Position numbers and translations under genes: made by a program. Of a DNA stretch of 64,000 nucleotides, positions 8,524 to 17,430 are shown piece after piece. The DNA comes from Pseudomonas sp. LBUM920 (lineage in GTDB: Bacteria > Pseudomonadota > Gammaproteobacteria > Pseudomonadales > Pseudomonadaceae), in assembly GCF_003852315.1 (NCBI RefSeq), contig NZ_CP027762.1, positions 973,501 through 1,037,500 on the forward strand, written 5' to 3'. Within the stretch, counting starts at the first letter, position 1; every line of letters starts with the position of its first letter. The notes below the pieces were generated by a model that worked only from the letters and a program-made list of their open reading frames with translations, was not told the DNA's origin and searched no databases.

Positions 8524-9076
8524 CGAGATCCAAGTCGAAGGCGAAGAACTGCCGCACCTGCTGCTGGTAGATGACGACGCCACCTTTACCCGCGTGATGG
8601 CGCGCGCCATGAGCCGCCGTGGTTTTCGCGTGAGCACCGCAGGCTCGGCCGAAGAAGGCCTGACCATCGCCCAGGCCGATTTGCCGGACTACGCCGCGCT
8701 CGACCTGAAAATGGACGGCGACTCCGGCCTGGTGCTGCTGCCCAAGTTGCTGGAACTCGACCCCGAAATGCGCGTGGTGATCCTCACCGGTTACTCGAGC
8801 ATCGCCACCGCCGTCGAGGCTATCAAGCGCGGTGCCTGCAATTATCTGTGCAAGCCGGCGGACGCCGACGACGTGCTGGCCGCGTTGCTCTCCGAGCATG
8901 CCGACCTCGACACCCTGGTGCCGGAAAACCCGATGTCGGTGGACCGTCTGCAGTGGGAGCACATCCAGCGTGTGCTGACCGAGCACGAAGGCAATATCTC
9001 CGCCACTGCCCGAGCCCTGGGCATGCACCGGCGTACTCTGCAACGCAAGCTGCAGAAGCGCCCGGTACGGCGCTGA
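8516..9076 (+). CDS. roxR: Response regulator RoxR (RegA/PrrA family)
   Basis: 186-aa transcription factor partner of RoxS. The receiver domain (residues ~13-125) has the acidic pair in LLVDDDATF, phospho-acceptor D63 in ALDLKMDGDSG, T in VVILTGYSS and K in YLCKPADADD. After a short proline-containing linker, residues ~140-186 form a Fis-type helix-turn-helix (HEGNISATARALGMHRRTLQRKL) as in RegA and PrrA. The start is set by GAGGAGATATCG just before the ATG inside the end of roxS. Nothing in the sequence suggests autoregulation beyond an inverted repeat downstream (9117-9140). Confidence 0.93.
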   Translation: MSDEIQVEGEELPHLLLVDDDATFTRVMARAMSRRGFRVSTAGSAEEGLTIAQADLPDYAALDLKMDGDSGLVLLPKLLELDPEMRVVILTGYSSIATAVEAIKRGACNYLCKPADADDVLAALLSEHADLDTLVPENPMSVDRLQWEHIQRVLTEHEGNISATARALGMHRRTLQRKLQKRPVRR

Positions 9077-9116
9077 ACAAAGTCTGAACAATCTGCTTCA
9101 GGCTGCACGGAGCCCT

Positions 9117-9140
9117 GAACCGATCGTCTATGATCGGTTC
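9117..9140. repeat. Inverted repeat between roxR and the ABC transporter gene
   Basis: GAACCGATC and GATCGGTTC form a perfect 9-bp dyad with a 6-nt spacer. There is no immediate T-run, so it is either a weak terminator for roxSR or an operator for the gene starting at 9176, which it precedes by 36 bp. Confidence 0.45.
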
Positions 9141-9175
9141 AAACGCCTGTCACTTTTTCCTACCGAGCCTGAACG

Positions 9176-10900
9176 ATGAATCAGAACGCTGAGTACTCCG
9201 CGGTCAACGACGCGGTGCGTGGGCACTTCTTTCGCCGAACCTGGGCGATGATCACGCCCTATTGGCGCAGCGAAGAGAAGGGCAAGGCCTGGTTGTTACT
9301 GGCTGCAGTGATTGGCCTGTCGCTGTTCAGCGTGGCGATCTCCGTGTGGATCAACCACTGGTATAAAGACTTCTACAACGCGCTGGAAAAGAAGGACACC
9401 GCCGCCTTCTGGCAGTTGATCGGCTATTTCGGCGGGATCGCCGCCGTAGCGATTCTCGGCGCGGTCTATCGCCTTTACCTGACCCAGATGCTGACGATCC
9501 GCTGGCGTGCCTGGCTCACCGAAAAGCATTTCGCTCGTTGGCTTGCCAACAAGAATTACTACCAGCTGGAGCAGGGCGGTTACACCGATAACCCGGACCA
9601 GCGGATTTCCGAAGACCTCAACAACTTCACCTCCAGCACTTTGAGCCTTGGTCTGGGCCTGCTGCGTAATGTGGTCAGCCTGGTGTCGTTCTCGATCATC
9701 CTGTGGGGCGTGTCGGGCAGCATTGAAGTATTTGGCTTCACCATTCCCGGCTATATGTTCTGGTGCGCATTGGTCTACGCGGGCGTCGGTAGCTGGCTGA
9801 CCCACTTGATCGGCCGTCGTTTGATCGGCCTGAGCAACCAACAACAACGCTTCGAAGCAGACCTGCGTTTCTCCATGGTGCGTGTGCGTGAGAACGCCGA
9901 GAGCATCGCCTTGTACAACGGCGAGCCGAATGAGAACCAGCGCCTGAGCGCACGCTTTGGCAAGGTCTGGCACAACTTCTGGGACATCATGAAAGTGTCC
10001 AAGCGCCTGACCTTTTTCACCGCTGGCTACAGCCAGATTGCGATCATCTTTCCCTTCATTGTCGCCGCGCCACGCTACTTCACCGGCAAGATCGAGCTGG
10101 GCGAGCTGATGCAAATCAACTCGGCGTTCGGCAACGTGCAAGAGAACTTCAGCTGGTTTATCAACGCGTATTCGGAGCTGGCTTCGTGGCGCGCGACCAG
10201 CGATCGTCTACTCAGCTTCCATCAGGCCATGAGTGACAACGAGCAGCGTGTGCCTGCCATCGACGTGCACCCCGAGGGCGAGCGCCTGGTGGTGAAAAAC
10301 CTGGGCATGGATTTGGCTGACGGTCGTCACTTGCTGACCGACGCCGACATGACTGTAGAGCCGGGCCAGCGCGTGATGCTCAGTGGGCGCTCAGGTAGCG
10401 GCAAGAGTACGCTGCTGCGCGCAATGGGCCACCTCTGGCCCGCAGGCCACGGCAGCATTCGCCTGCCGGCTGCGCGTTACCTGTTCCTGCCGCAAAAGCC
10501 TTACTTGCCCATCGGCACGCTGAAGGCTGTGTTGAGTTATCCACAAGACGACAGCGCGTACCCGGCCGAACGTTATGCACAGGTCCTGGAGACGTGCCGC
10601 CTGCCGCATCTGGTTGCGCGCCTGGACGAAGCCAATCACTGGCAACGCATGCTCTCGCCGGGTGAGCAGCAGCGTCTGGCGTTTGCCCGTGCGTTGTTGT
10701 TCGCGCCGCAATGGCTGTACATGGATGAAGCCACCTCGGCGATGGATGAAGAAGACGAGGCCACGTTGTATCAAGCATTGATTGACGAGTTGCCGGGACT
10801 GAGCATCGTCAGCGTCGGCCATCGCAGCAGCCTCAAGCGCTTCCATGGGCGGCATGTACGCATTGACGGTGGGTTGTTGCAGGAGCAGCAACCGGCTTAA
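9176..10900 (+). CDS. ABC transporter, fused permease and ATPase (SbmA/BacA-YddA type)
   Basis: 574-aa half-transporter with the membrane domain first. Residues ~35-340 hold about six membrane helices of the ABC_membrane_2 type found in SbmA/BacA, YddA and peroxisomal ABCD proteins (marker stretches WINHWYKDFYNALEKKD, TEKHFARWLANKNYYQLE, NPDQRISEDL). The nucleotide-binding domain has Walker A SGRSGSGKST (~401-410), signature LSPGEQQRLAFARALL and Walker B WLYMDEATSAMDEE. Relatives move peptides, vitamin B12 or long-chain acyl compounds; the substrate here is unknown. It is preceded by an inverted repeat and followed by a REP pair, so it is likely transcribed alone. Confidence 0.88.
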   Translation: MNQNAEYSAVNDAVRGHFFRRTWAMITPYWRSEEKGKAWLLLAAVIGLSLFSVAISVWINHWYKDFYNALEKKDTAAFWQLIGYFGGIAAVAILGAVYRLYLTQMLTIRWRAWLTEKHFARWLANKNYYQLEQGGYTDNPDQRISEDLNNFTSSTLSLGLGLLRNVVSLVSFSIILWGVSGSIEVFGFTIPGYMFWCALVYAGVGSWLTHLIGRRLIGLSNQQQRFEADLRFSMVRVRENAESIALYNGEPNENQRLSARFGKVWHNFWDIMKVSKRLTFFTAGYSQIAIIFPFIVAAPRYFTGKIELGELMQINSAFGNVQENFSWFINAYSELASWRATSDRLLSFHQAMSDNEQRVPAIDVHPEGERLVVKNLGMDLADGRHLLTDADMTVEPGQRVMLSGRSGSGKSTLLRAMGHLWPAGHGSIRLPAARYLFLPQKPYLPIGTLKAVLSYPQDDSAYPAERYAQVLETCRLPHLVARLDEANHWQRMLSPGEQQRLAFARALLFAPQWLYMDEATSAMDEEDEATLYQALIDELPGLSIVSVGHRSSLKRFHGRHVRIDGGLLQEQQPA

Positions 10901-10914
10901 GGTCGTGCGGTCAG

Positions 10915-11003
10915 TGTGGGAGCGGGCTTGCTCGCGAATACGGTCTGTCGGTTAGCGATGTGCTGACTGACCCACCGCCTTCGCGAGCAAGCCCGCTCCC
11001 ACA
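10915..11003. repeat. REP pair (class A: GGGAGCGGGCTTGCTCGCGA)
   Basis: Two facing copies of the fluorescent-pseudomonad REP unit (TGTGGGAGCGGGCTTGCTCG and its complement) separated by about 40 bp, forming a REPIN-like hairpin after the ABC transporter gene. Near-identical pairs occur at 14878-14967 and 24559-24648. Confidence 0.9.
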
Positions 11004-11038
11004 GTGAATCTCCAGTGTCATGGAAAGTGAAGCCCAAC

Positions 11039-11077
11039 AAAAAGCCCGGCTGATCATCGATCAGCCGGGCTTTTTGT
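11039..11077 (-). terminator. Terminator of zapG (works in both directions)
   Basis: AAAGCCCGGCTGATC and GATCAGCCGGGCTTT form a perfect 15-bp stem with a 3-nt loop and flanking A and T runs. It lies 15 bp past the stop of zapG and could also stop transcription from the left. Confidence 0.9.
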
Positions 11078-11091
11078 TGCTTGGAGAAGAC

Positions 11092-11529
11092 TTACTTTTT
11101 CAAGCCGTAATGCTCATCCAGCATGCCCGGGGCGTCCGGCGTTTTTGGCGCGTAGTCCCGTGGTGGCTCCTGGTTTTCCCGCGGAGGCGTCAGGCGCTCC
11201 CGTGGCGCTTGCGGTGCATCGGAATGCAGCGCGGCCAGCAGACGCTGACGGGTGATGTCGTCGAGGACCAGGCGGTTAGCGCCATCGGCGAGATGATCCT
11301 GTACGTCCTGGTAGCTCTGGGTGAGCTTCTTGACCAGGGTCGCGGTGCTGTTGAAGTGGGTAACAACCTCGTTCTGATAAGTGTCAAAACGTTCCTGAAT
11401 GTCATCCAGCTGACGCTGCGTGCGGTTAGGCGCGGCATTTGGCAGCAGGCGGGCAACCAGGAATCCAATGGCGACACCGGCAACCAAGGCGAGAGTCGGC
11501 AACAACCAAACTAAGAGCGAGTGTTCCAC
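11092..11529 (-). CDS. zapG: YhcB/ZapG family inner-membrane protein (DUF1043)
   Basis: 145-aa protein with one N-terminal membrane helix (residues ~6-28, LLVWLLPTLALVAGVAIGFLV) followed by a cytoplasmic coiled coil (~35-105) and a proline-rich charged tail. This is the architecture of YhcB/ZapG, which links cell-envelope growth with the division machinery in E. coli. The conserved motif QRQLDDIQERFDTYQNEVVTHFNSTATLV is present in recognisable form. The ATG follows AGGAAGGACTCGTGGA-like sequence on the minus strand. The gene faces away from the hydrolase gene at 11677. Confidence 0.85.
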   Translation of the reverse strand: MEHSLLVWLLPTLALVAGVAIGFLVARLLPNAAPNRTQRQLDDIQERFDTYQNEVVTHFNSTATLVKKLTQSYQDVQDHLADGANRLVLDDITRQRLLAALHSDAPQAPRERLTPPRENQEPPRDYAPKTPDAPGMLDEHYGLKK

Positions 11530-11676
11530 GAGTCCTTCCTCTATAAACGGCTTTGCTTTACGTTAACGGCTCGGACCTGCGCTGTATACCGCGATTAAGC
11601 TCGCAATGATGCCATGCACAGACTTTTAGCTAGACGAGTCGACCCTTTGTGAGGTCACGGAGTTCATTCCTTGCTC

Positions 11677-12306
11677 ATGCGTGAAACCCCCGTTTTGATC
11701 GATGGCCCGGTTGGCCAATTGGAAGCCCTGTACCTGGATCACCCCGAGCCACGTGGCCTGGCGCTGATCTGCCACCCTAACCCGGTGCAGGGCGGGACCA
11801 TGCTCAATAAAGTTGTCTCGACCCTGCAACGCACCGCTCGCGATGCCGGTTTGATTACTTTACGTTTCAATTACCGTGGCGTCGGTGCCAGCGCCGGTAC
11901 CCACGACATGGCCACCGGTGAGGTGGACGACGCCGAAGCGGCCGCGACCTGGCTGCGGGAAAAACACCCCGACCTGCCGATCACGTTGCTCGGGTTTTCC
12001 TTCGGTGGCTACGTGGCTGCCAGCCTCGGCGGCCGTCTGGAAGCCAAGGGTGAAAAGCTGGCGCACCTGTTCATGGTGGCCGCCGCCGTGATGCGCTTGC
12101 GCGACACCGACGTGCTGCCCCAAGGCTGCCCATTGACTTTGATCCAGCCGCAAACCGATGAAGTGGTCGACCCGCAACTGGTCTACGACTGGTCCGCCGC
12201 CCTGAAACGCCCCCATGAGCTGCTGAAAGTGGCAGAATGCGGACACTTTTTTCATGGCAAGCTGACCGATCTCAAGGATCTGGTGCTGCCGCGTCTCTCG
12301 AATTGA
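11677..12306 (+). CDS. Alpha/beta hydrolase family protein
   Basis: 209-aa cytoplasmic hydrolase. The fold pattern is clear: CHPNPVQGGTMLNK oxyanion region near residue 30, strand LITLRFNYRGVGAS, nucleophile elbow GFSFGGYVAA (serine near residue 110) and a C-terminal histidine in AECGHFFHGK. Natural substrate is unknown; relatives are annotated as dienelactone-hydrolase-like or YcjY-like. GGAG at 11659-11662 would also suit an in-frame TTG at 11671, two codons upstream of the ATG chosen. The stop is 25 bp before trpS, so the two are probably co-transcribed. Confidence 0.8.
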   Translation: MRETPVLIDGPVGQLEALYLDHPEPRGLALICHPNPVQGGTMLNKVVSTLQRTARDAGLITLRFNYRGVGASAGTHDMATGEVDDAEAAATWLREKHPDLPITLLGFSFGGYVAASLGGRLEAKGEKLAHLFMVAAAVMRLRDTDVLPQGCPLTLIQPQTDEVVDPQLVYDWSAALKRPHELLKVAECGHFFHGKLTDLKDLVLPRLSN

Positions 12307-12330
12307 TAGCAGTCTGATAAGCGATTACCC

Positions 12331-13686
12331 ATGACGACTCGTACCCGTATCCTCACCGGCATTACCACCACCGGCACGCCGCACCTGGGCAACTACGCCG
12401 GTGCGATCCGCCCGGCGATCCTCGCCAGCCAGGATGCCAATGCCGATTCCTTCTACTTCTTGGCCGACTACCACGCCCTGATCAAATGCGATGACCCGCA
12501 GCGCATCCAGCGCTCGCGCATGGAAATTGCCGCGACCTGGCTGGCCGGTGGCCTGGATGTGAACCGGGTGACGTTCTATCGCCAGTCCGACATCCCGGAA
12601 ATTCCTGAACTGACCTGGCTGCTGACCTGCGTCGCCGCCAAGGGCCTGCTCAACCGCGCCCACGCCTACAAGGCCTCGGTGGATAAAAACGTGGAAACCG
12701 GCGAAGACCCGGACGCGGGCATCACCATGGGCTTGTACAGCTACCCGGTGCTGATGGCGGCGGACATCCTGATGTTCAACGCGCACAAGGTGCCGGTCGG
12801 CCGCGACCAGATCCAGCACGTAGAAATGGCCCGCGACATCGGCCAGCGCTTCAATCACCTGTTTGGCAACGGTAAAGAATTCTTCACCATGCCCGAGGCG
12901 TTGATCGAAGAAAGCGTTGCCACCTTGCCTGGCCTGGATGGCCGCAAGATGTCCAAAAGCTACGACAACACCATCCCGTTGTTCACCAGCGCCAAGGACA
13001 TGAAGGATGCGATCTCGCGGATCGTCACCGACTCGCGCGCGCCTGGCGAAGCCAAGGACCCGAACAATTCGCACTTGTTCACCCTGTTCCAGGCGTTTGC
13101 AACCAAGGCCCAGGAAGAAGAGTTCCGTGCCGAACTGCTGCAAGGCCTGGGCTGGGGCGAGGCGAAGAACCGTCTGTTCCAACTGCTCGACGGCCAACTG
13201 GGTGAGGCGCGCGAGCGTTATCACCACCTGATGTCGCGCCCCTCGGACATGGAAGACCTGTTGCTGATCGGCGCGAAAAAAGCCCGTGCGGTGGCGGCGC
13301 CATTCCTGGCCGAGCTGCGTGAGGCGGTTGGCTTGCGCTCGTTCGTCAATCAGGCCGCCGCGCCGGTGGCTGCCAAGAAGAAAGCCGCCAAAGCCGCGCG
13401 CTTTGTGAGCTTTCGCGAAGACGACGGCAGCTTCCGCTTCCGCCTGCTATCGGCCGACGGCGAGCAACTGCTGCTGTCGCGCAATTTTGCCGATGGCAAA
13501 GCGGCCGGTGCTGTGACCAAGCAACTGCAAAACGGTGACGCGCTGGATGTACGCACTGAGGCCCTGAGTTTCAGCGTATGGCTGGAAGGCGCGGTGGTGG
13601 CCGACAGTGCCGCGTTCGCCGACGAAACGTCGCGCGATGCAGCCATCGCCGCGTTGCGCGTTGCGTTGACCCCAACCGAGGATTAA
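12331..13686 (+). CDS. trpS: Tryptophanyl-tRNA synthetase with C-terminal extension
   Basis: Class I aminoacyl-tRNA synthetase charging tRNA-Trp (451 aa). The HIGH-type signature appears as TPHLGNYAGAIRP (residues ~12-24) and the KMSKS loop as GRKMSKSYDNT (~205-215). The canonical bacterial enzyme ends near residue 335. Here an alanine/lysine linker (AAPVAAKKKAAKAA) leads to about 100 extra residues beginning RFVSFREDDGSFRFRLL, which resemble a YegP/DUF1508 module. A good terminator follows at 13716-13746. Confidence 0.95.
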   Translation: MTTRTRILTGITTTGTPHLGNYAGAIRPAILASQDANADSFYFLADYHALIKCDDPQRIQRSRMEIAATWLAGGLDVNRVTFYRQSDIPEIPELTWLLTCVAAKGLLNRAHAYKASVDKNVETGEDPDAGITMGLYSYPVLMAADILMFNAHKVPVGRDQIQHVEMARDIGQRFNHLFGNGKEFFTMPEALIEESVATLPGLDGRKMSKSYDNTIPLFTSAKDMKDAISRIVTDSRAPGEAKDPNNSHLFTLFQAFATKAQEEEFRAELLQGLGWGEAKNRLFQLLDGQLGEARERYHHLMSRPSDMEDLLLIGAKKARAVAAPFLAELREAVGLRSFVNQAAAPVAAKKKAAKAARFVSFREDDGSFRFRLLSADGEQLLLSRNFADGKAAGAVTKQLQNGDALDVRTEALSFSVWLEGAVVADSAAFADETSRDAAIAALRVALTPTED

Positions 13687-13715
13687 CCCGACCAAGGGTT
13701 GATTGCCATTATCCA

Positions 13716-13746
13716 GGGCCGTCGTTACAGTGACGGCCCGTTTTTG
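13716..13746 (+). terminator. Terminator after trpS
   Basis: GGGCCGTC (13716-13723) pairs with GACGGCCC (13732-13739) across an 8-nt loop and is followed by GTTTTTG. It lies only 20 bp ahead of zapE, so zapE transcription is either partial read-through or has a promoter in this short gap. Confidence 0.85.
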
Positions 13747-13765
13747 TTGCCTTGCTAACGAAATT

Positions 13766-14860
13766 ATGACGCCCCTAGAACGATATCAAGCTGATCTGAA
13801 ACGCCCTGAATTCTTCCATGACGCCGCGCAGGAAAATGCGGTGCGTCATTTGCAGCGCCTGTACGACGACCTGGTCGCGGCCTCGCAAAACAAGCCAGGG
13901 ATGTTCAGCAAGCTGTTTGGCAAGAAAGACCATACGCCGGTCAAAGGCTTGTACTTCTGGGGTGGCGTGGGCCGCGGCAAGACTTACCTGGTCGACACCT
14001 TCTTCGAAGCGCTGCCGTTCAAGGAAAAGGTGCGTACGCACTTCCACCGCTTCATGAAGCGCGTGCACGAAGAAATGAAGACGCTGCCGGGCGAGAAAAA
14101 CCCGCTGACCATCATCGCCAAGCGTTTCTCCGATGAGGCGCGGGTGATTTGTTTCGACGAATTCTTCGTCTCCGACATCACCGATGCCATGATCCTCGGC
14201 ACCCTGATGGAAGAGCTGTTCAAGAACGGCGTGACCCTGGTTGCGACCTCGAACATCGTGCCCGACGGCTTGTACAAGGACGGCCTGCAACGCGCGCGCT
14301 TCCTGCCGGCCATCGCGCTGATCAAGCAGAACACCGAGATCGTCAACGTTGACAGCGGCGTCGACTATCGCCTGCGTCACCTTGAGCAAGCGGAGCTTTA
14401 CCACTACCCGCTGAACGATGCCGCGCTCGACAGCCTGAAAAAAAGCTTCCGCGCGCTCACGCCGGAATGCACCAAGGCGGTCGAAAACGACAAGCTGATG
14501 ATCGAGAACCGCGAAATCATCGCGCTGCGCACCTGCGATGACGTGGCCTGGTTCGAGTTCCGCCAGCTGTGCGACGGCCCACGCAGTCAGAACGACTACA
14601 TCGAACTGGGCAAGATTTTCCACGCGGTGATCCTGAGCGGCGTGGAACAGATGAGCGTCACCACTGACGACATCGCGCGCCGGTTTATCAACATGGTCGA
14701 CGAGTTCTACGACCGCAACGTCAAGCTGATCATCTCGGCCGAAGTCGAGCTCAAGGACCTCTATACGGGCGGTCGCTTGAACTTCGAATTCCAGCGCACG
14801 CTGAGCCGCTTGCTGGAAATGCAGTCCCACGAGTTCCTGTCGCGCGGGCACAAACCCTAA
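13766..14860 (+). CDS. zapE: Cell division ATPase ZapE (AFG1 family)
   Basis: 364-aa AAA-type ATPase of the AFG1/ZapE family, which in E. coli joins and constricts the Z-ring under stress. Walker A is GGVGRGKTYLVD (residues ~70-80), Walker B VICFDEFFVSD (~130) and the sensor region contains VATSNIVPDGLYKDGLQRARFLP, all typical of this family. The length is normal. ATG at 13766 was chosen over an upstream in-frame ATG because family members begin MTPLERYQADL. The gene ends just before a REP pair. Confidence 0.93.
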   Translation: MTPLERYQADLKRPEFFHDAAQENAVRHLQRLYDDLVAASQNKPGMFSKLFGKKDHTPVKGLYFWGGVGRGKTYLVDTFFEALPFKEKVRTHFHRFMKRVHEEMKTLPGEKNPLTIIAKRFSDEARVICFDEFFVSDITDAMILGTLMEELFKNGVTLVATSNIVPDGLYKDGLQRARFLPAIALIKQNTEIVNVDSGVDYRLRHLEQAELYHYPLNDAALDSLKKSFRALTPECTKAVENDKLMIENREIIALRTCDDVAWFEFRQLCDGPRSQNDYIELGKIFHAVILSGVEQMSVTTDDIARRFINMVDEFYDRNVKLIISAEVELKDLYTGGRLNFEFQRTLSRLLEMQSHEFLSRGHKP

Positions 14861-14877
14861 GAACGAAGTATTTCAAA

Positions 14878-14967
14878 TGTGGGAGCGGGCTTGCTCGCGA
14901 AGACGGAGTGCCAGTCACTGGAAGTGTTGACTGACACACCGCCTTCGCGAGCAAGCCCGCTCCCACA
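14878..14967. repeat. REP pair (class A)
   Basis: Facing copies of TGTGGGAGCGGGCTTGCTCG with a 40-bp centre, between the convergent ends of zapE and the AraC-type regulator gene. It could form a long hairpin at the 3' end of both transcripts. Confidence 0.9.
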
Positions 14968-14990
14968 TTTTTTACCGCGTTTAATCTGGG

Positions 14991-15986
14991 TTAGGCGGCT
15001 TGCTGGAACTGCTGCCGGTATTGGTTCGGCGACAGCTCGGTGTGCTGGCGGAACAGCCGCGCAAAGAAACTCGCATCGTCGTAACCCACCTCATAGCTGA
15101 TGGTCTTGATGCTTTTGCGGCTGCCCGAGAGCAAGCCTTTGGCGGTCTCGATGCGCAGGCGTTGCAGGTAATGCAGCGGCTTGTCGCCGGTAGCGGTCTG
15201 GAAACGGCGCATGAAGTTACGGATGCTCATGCCGTGTTCCCGAGCGACGTCTTCGAAGCGGAACTTGTCGGCAAAGTGCTCTTCGAGCCAGTGCTGGATC
15301 TGCAGGATGATCACGTCCTGGTGCAGCTTCTGCCCACCAAAACCAATGCGGCCCGGTGCGTAGCTGCGTTGCACTTCGTAGAGGATGTCGCGGGCCACGG
15401 CCTGGGCGATGTTAGCGCCGCAGAAGCGTTCGATCAGGTAGATATAAAGGTCGCACGCCGAGGTGGTGCCGCCGGCGCAATACACGTTGTCGGCGTCGGT
15501 CAGGTGCTTGTCCTGGTTGAGCTGCACCTTGGGGAAGCGTTCGCTGAAGGCATTGAAGAAACGCCAGTAAGTGGTCGCTTCCTTGCCATCCAGCAATCCG
15601 GCCTCGGCCAGCCAGAACACACCGGTGGCCTCACCGCAGAGTACAGCGCCGCGGGCGTGTTGCTGGCGCAGCCAGGGCAGCACTTGCGGGTAGCGGGTGC
15701 ACAGCGCGTCGAAGTCGTCCCAGAAGGCCGGTAGCACGATGATGTCGGCGTCTTCCAGGCCGCCGTCCACCGGCATGATCACATCACTGAAGCTGCGCAC
15801 CGATTGCCCGTCGGGGCTGACCAGACGCGTTTCAAACGCCGGGGTCAGGCCCAGGCCTTGTTGTTTGCCATAACGCAGGCTGGCCAGATGGAAGAAATCC
15901 TTGGCTTGCATGAGGGTGGAAGCGAATACCCGATCAATGGCCAAAATGCTGACGCGCCGCAGGGGCGTGGAGATTTGGTTAGACAT
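14991..15986 (-). CDS. GlxA-family AraC-type transcriptional regulator (DJ-1/PfpI domain)
   Basis: 331-aa regulator. The N-terminal ~190 residues form a class-I glutamine-amidotransferase-like (DJ-1/PfpI) ligand-sensing domain; the elbow position reads GAVLCGEATGVFWLAEAGLLDG with a cysteine (~C117), as in the GlxA family. The C-terminal ~100 residues are a double helix-turn-helix AraC domain (FRFEDVAREHGMSIRNFMRRF and KTISYEVGYDDASFFARLFRQ). It is divergent from the acyl-CoA dehydrogenase gene with 145 bp between starts and may control it. The ligand is unknown. Confidence 0.9.
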   Translation of the reverse strand: MSNQISTPLRRVSILAIDRVFASTLMQAKDFFHLASLRYGKQQGLGLTPAFETRLVSPDGQSVRSFSDVIMPVDGGLEDADIIVLPAFWDDFDALCTRYPQVLPWLRQQHARGAVLCGEATGVFWLAEAGLLDGKEATTYWRFFNAFSERFPKVQLNQDKHLTDADNVYCAGGTTSACDLYIYLIERFCGANIAQAVARDILYEVQRSYAPGRIGFGGQKLHQDVIILQIQHWLEEHFADKFRFEDVAREHGMSIRNFMRRFQTATGDKPLHYLQRLRIETAKGLLSGSRKSIKTISYEVGYDDASFFARLFRQHTELSPNQYRQQFQQAA

Positions 15987-16131
15987 AATTTCATTTATTC
16001 TTATAGGGGAAAGTGGTCACCAGACGGCTGGATCGTCTTATTTTTTGTCGCATGTGTCCAGTGTCCCGTGACGGCTTCGCGGCATAGGCTCTGTGGTCTG
16101 GTCTTTGTCCGACAATCCACGCAGGTGACCC

Positions 16132-17268
16132 ATGATCCCCAGAACCTTGTTCAGCTCGGAGCACGAGCTCTTTCGCGAGAGCGTGCGCACCTTCCTTGAA
16201 AAACACGCCGCGCCGTTCCATGGGCAATGGGAGAAACAGGGCTATATCGACCGTGCGTTGTGGAGCAAGGCGGGGGAGGCGGGGATGCTCTGCTCCCATT
16301 TGCCGGAAGCGTATGGCGGCCTGGGCGCCGACTTTCTCTACAGCGCGGTGGTGATCGAAGAGGTCAGCCGCCTCGGTTTGACGGGCATCGGTTTCTCGCT
16401 GCATTCAGACATCGTCGCGCCGTACCTCCTGCATTACGGCAGTGAGGCGCTGAAACAGAAATACCTGCCCAAATTGATTTGCGGTGAAATGGTGACGGCC
16501 ATCGCCATGACCGAGCCAGGGGCGGGTTCCGACTTGCAGGGCGTGAAGACCACTGCGGTGCTGGACGGCGATGAGTACGTGATCAATGGCTCAAAGACCT
16601 TCATCACCAATGGCTTTCTCGCCGAGCTGGTGATCGTCGTGGCCAAGACCGATCCCAAGGCCGGCGCCAAGGGCACCAGCCTGTTTGTGGTGGAAGCCGA
16701 CACGCCGGGGTTCGACAAGGGCAAGCGCCTGGAGAAGGTAGGCATGAAGGCCCAGGACACCTCGGAGCTGTTTTTCCAGGACGTGCGCGTGCCCAAGGGC
16801 AACCTGCTGGGGCAGGCGGGCATGGGCTTCGCCTATTTGATGCAGGAGTTGCCGCAGGAGCGTTTGACCGTGGCGATTGGTGCGCTCTCATCGGCGGAGG
16901 CGGCGCTGCAATGGACCTTGGAATACACGCGCGAGCGCAAGGCGTTCGGCAAGGCGATTGCCGATTTCCAGAACACTCGGTTCAAGTTGGCGGAGATGGC
17001 GACGGAGATTCAGATCGGTCGCGTGTTTGTCGACCAGTGCATGGCGTTGCACCTGGAAGGCAAGCTCGACGTGCCTACCGCAGCGATGGCCAAGTACTGG
17101 GCCACGGACCTGCAATGCAAGGTGCTCGACGAGTGTGTGCAGTTGCACGGCGGCTACGGCTTCATGTGGGAATACCCGATCGCACGGGCCTGGGCGGATG
17201 CGCGGGTGCAGCGGATTTATGCGGGGACTAACGAAATCATGAAGGAGATTATTGCGCGAGCGCTTTGA
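16132..17268 (+). CDS. Acyl-CoA dehydrogenase
   Basis: 378-aa FAD-dependent acyl-CoA dehydrogenase. Family signatures are complete: YGGLGADFLYSAVVIEEVSR, the FAD/substrate segment AMTEPGAGSDLQGVKTTA (~residues 124-141), FITNGFLAELVIVVAKT, and QLHGGYGFMWEYPIARAWADARVQRIYAGTNEIMKEII, where the glutamate in AGTNEIM is the expected catalytic base. Isovaleryl/short-branched and medium-chain members share these motifs, so the chain specificity is open. Start has AGGTGA directly upstream. It is divergent from a GlxA-type regulator gene. Confidence 0.92.
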   Translation: MIPRTLFSSEHELFRESVRTFLEKHAAPFHGQWEKQGYIDRALWSKAGEAGMLCSHLPEAYGGLGADFLYSAVVIEEVSRLGLTGIGFSLHSDIVAPYLLHYGSEALKQKYLPKLICGEMVTAIAMTEPGAGSDLQGVKTTAVLDGDEYVINGSKTFITNGFLAELVIVVAKTDPKAGAKGTSLFVVEADTPGFDKGKRLEKVGMKAQDTSELFFQDVRVPKGNLLGQAGMGFAYLMQELPQERLTVAIGALSSAEAALQWTLEYTRERKAFGKAIADFQNTRFKLAEMATEIQIGRVFVDQCMALHLEGKLDVPTAAMAKYWATDLQCKVLDECVQLHGGYGFMWEYPIARAWADARVQRIYAGTNEIMKEIIARAL

Positions 17269-17287
17269 TACTGGGGGGTAAGGGCTG

Positions 17288-17422
17288 TTGTGGCGAGCGG
17301 GCTTGCCCCGCGTTGGGCTGCGCAGCAGCCCCAAACCTCACACCTCAATCTTACTGAAAGAATCAGGCGGTCTTGCTTGGGGCCGCTGCGCAGCCCAACG
17401 GGGGCAAGCCCCCTCGCCACAA
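17288..17422. repeat. Large inverted repeat with ~44-bp arms
   Basis: The left arm (17288-17332, TTGTGGCGAGCGGGCTTGCC then a GGGCTGCGCAGCAGCCCC stem) is repeated inverted at 17378-17422 with few mismatches around a 45-bp AT-richer centre. Each arm itself contains a small palindrome (GGGCTGCGCAGC). This is a different repeat class from the REP pairs in the window, placed between the convergent acyl-CoA dehydrogenase and aldo/keto reductase genes. Confidence 0.85.
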
Positions 17423-17430
17423 GGGATCAA

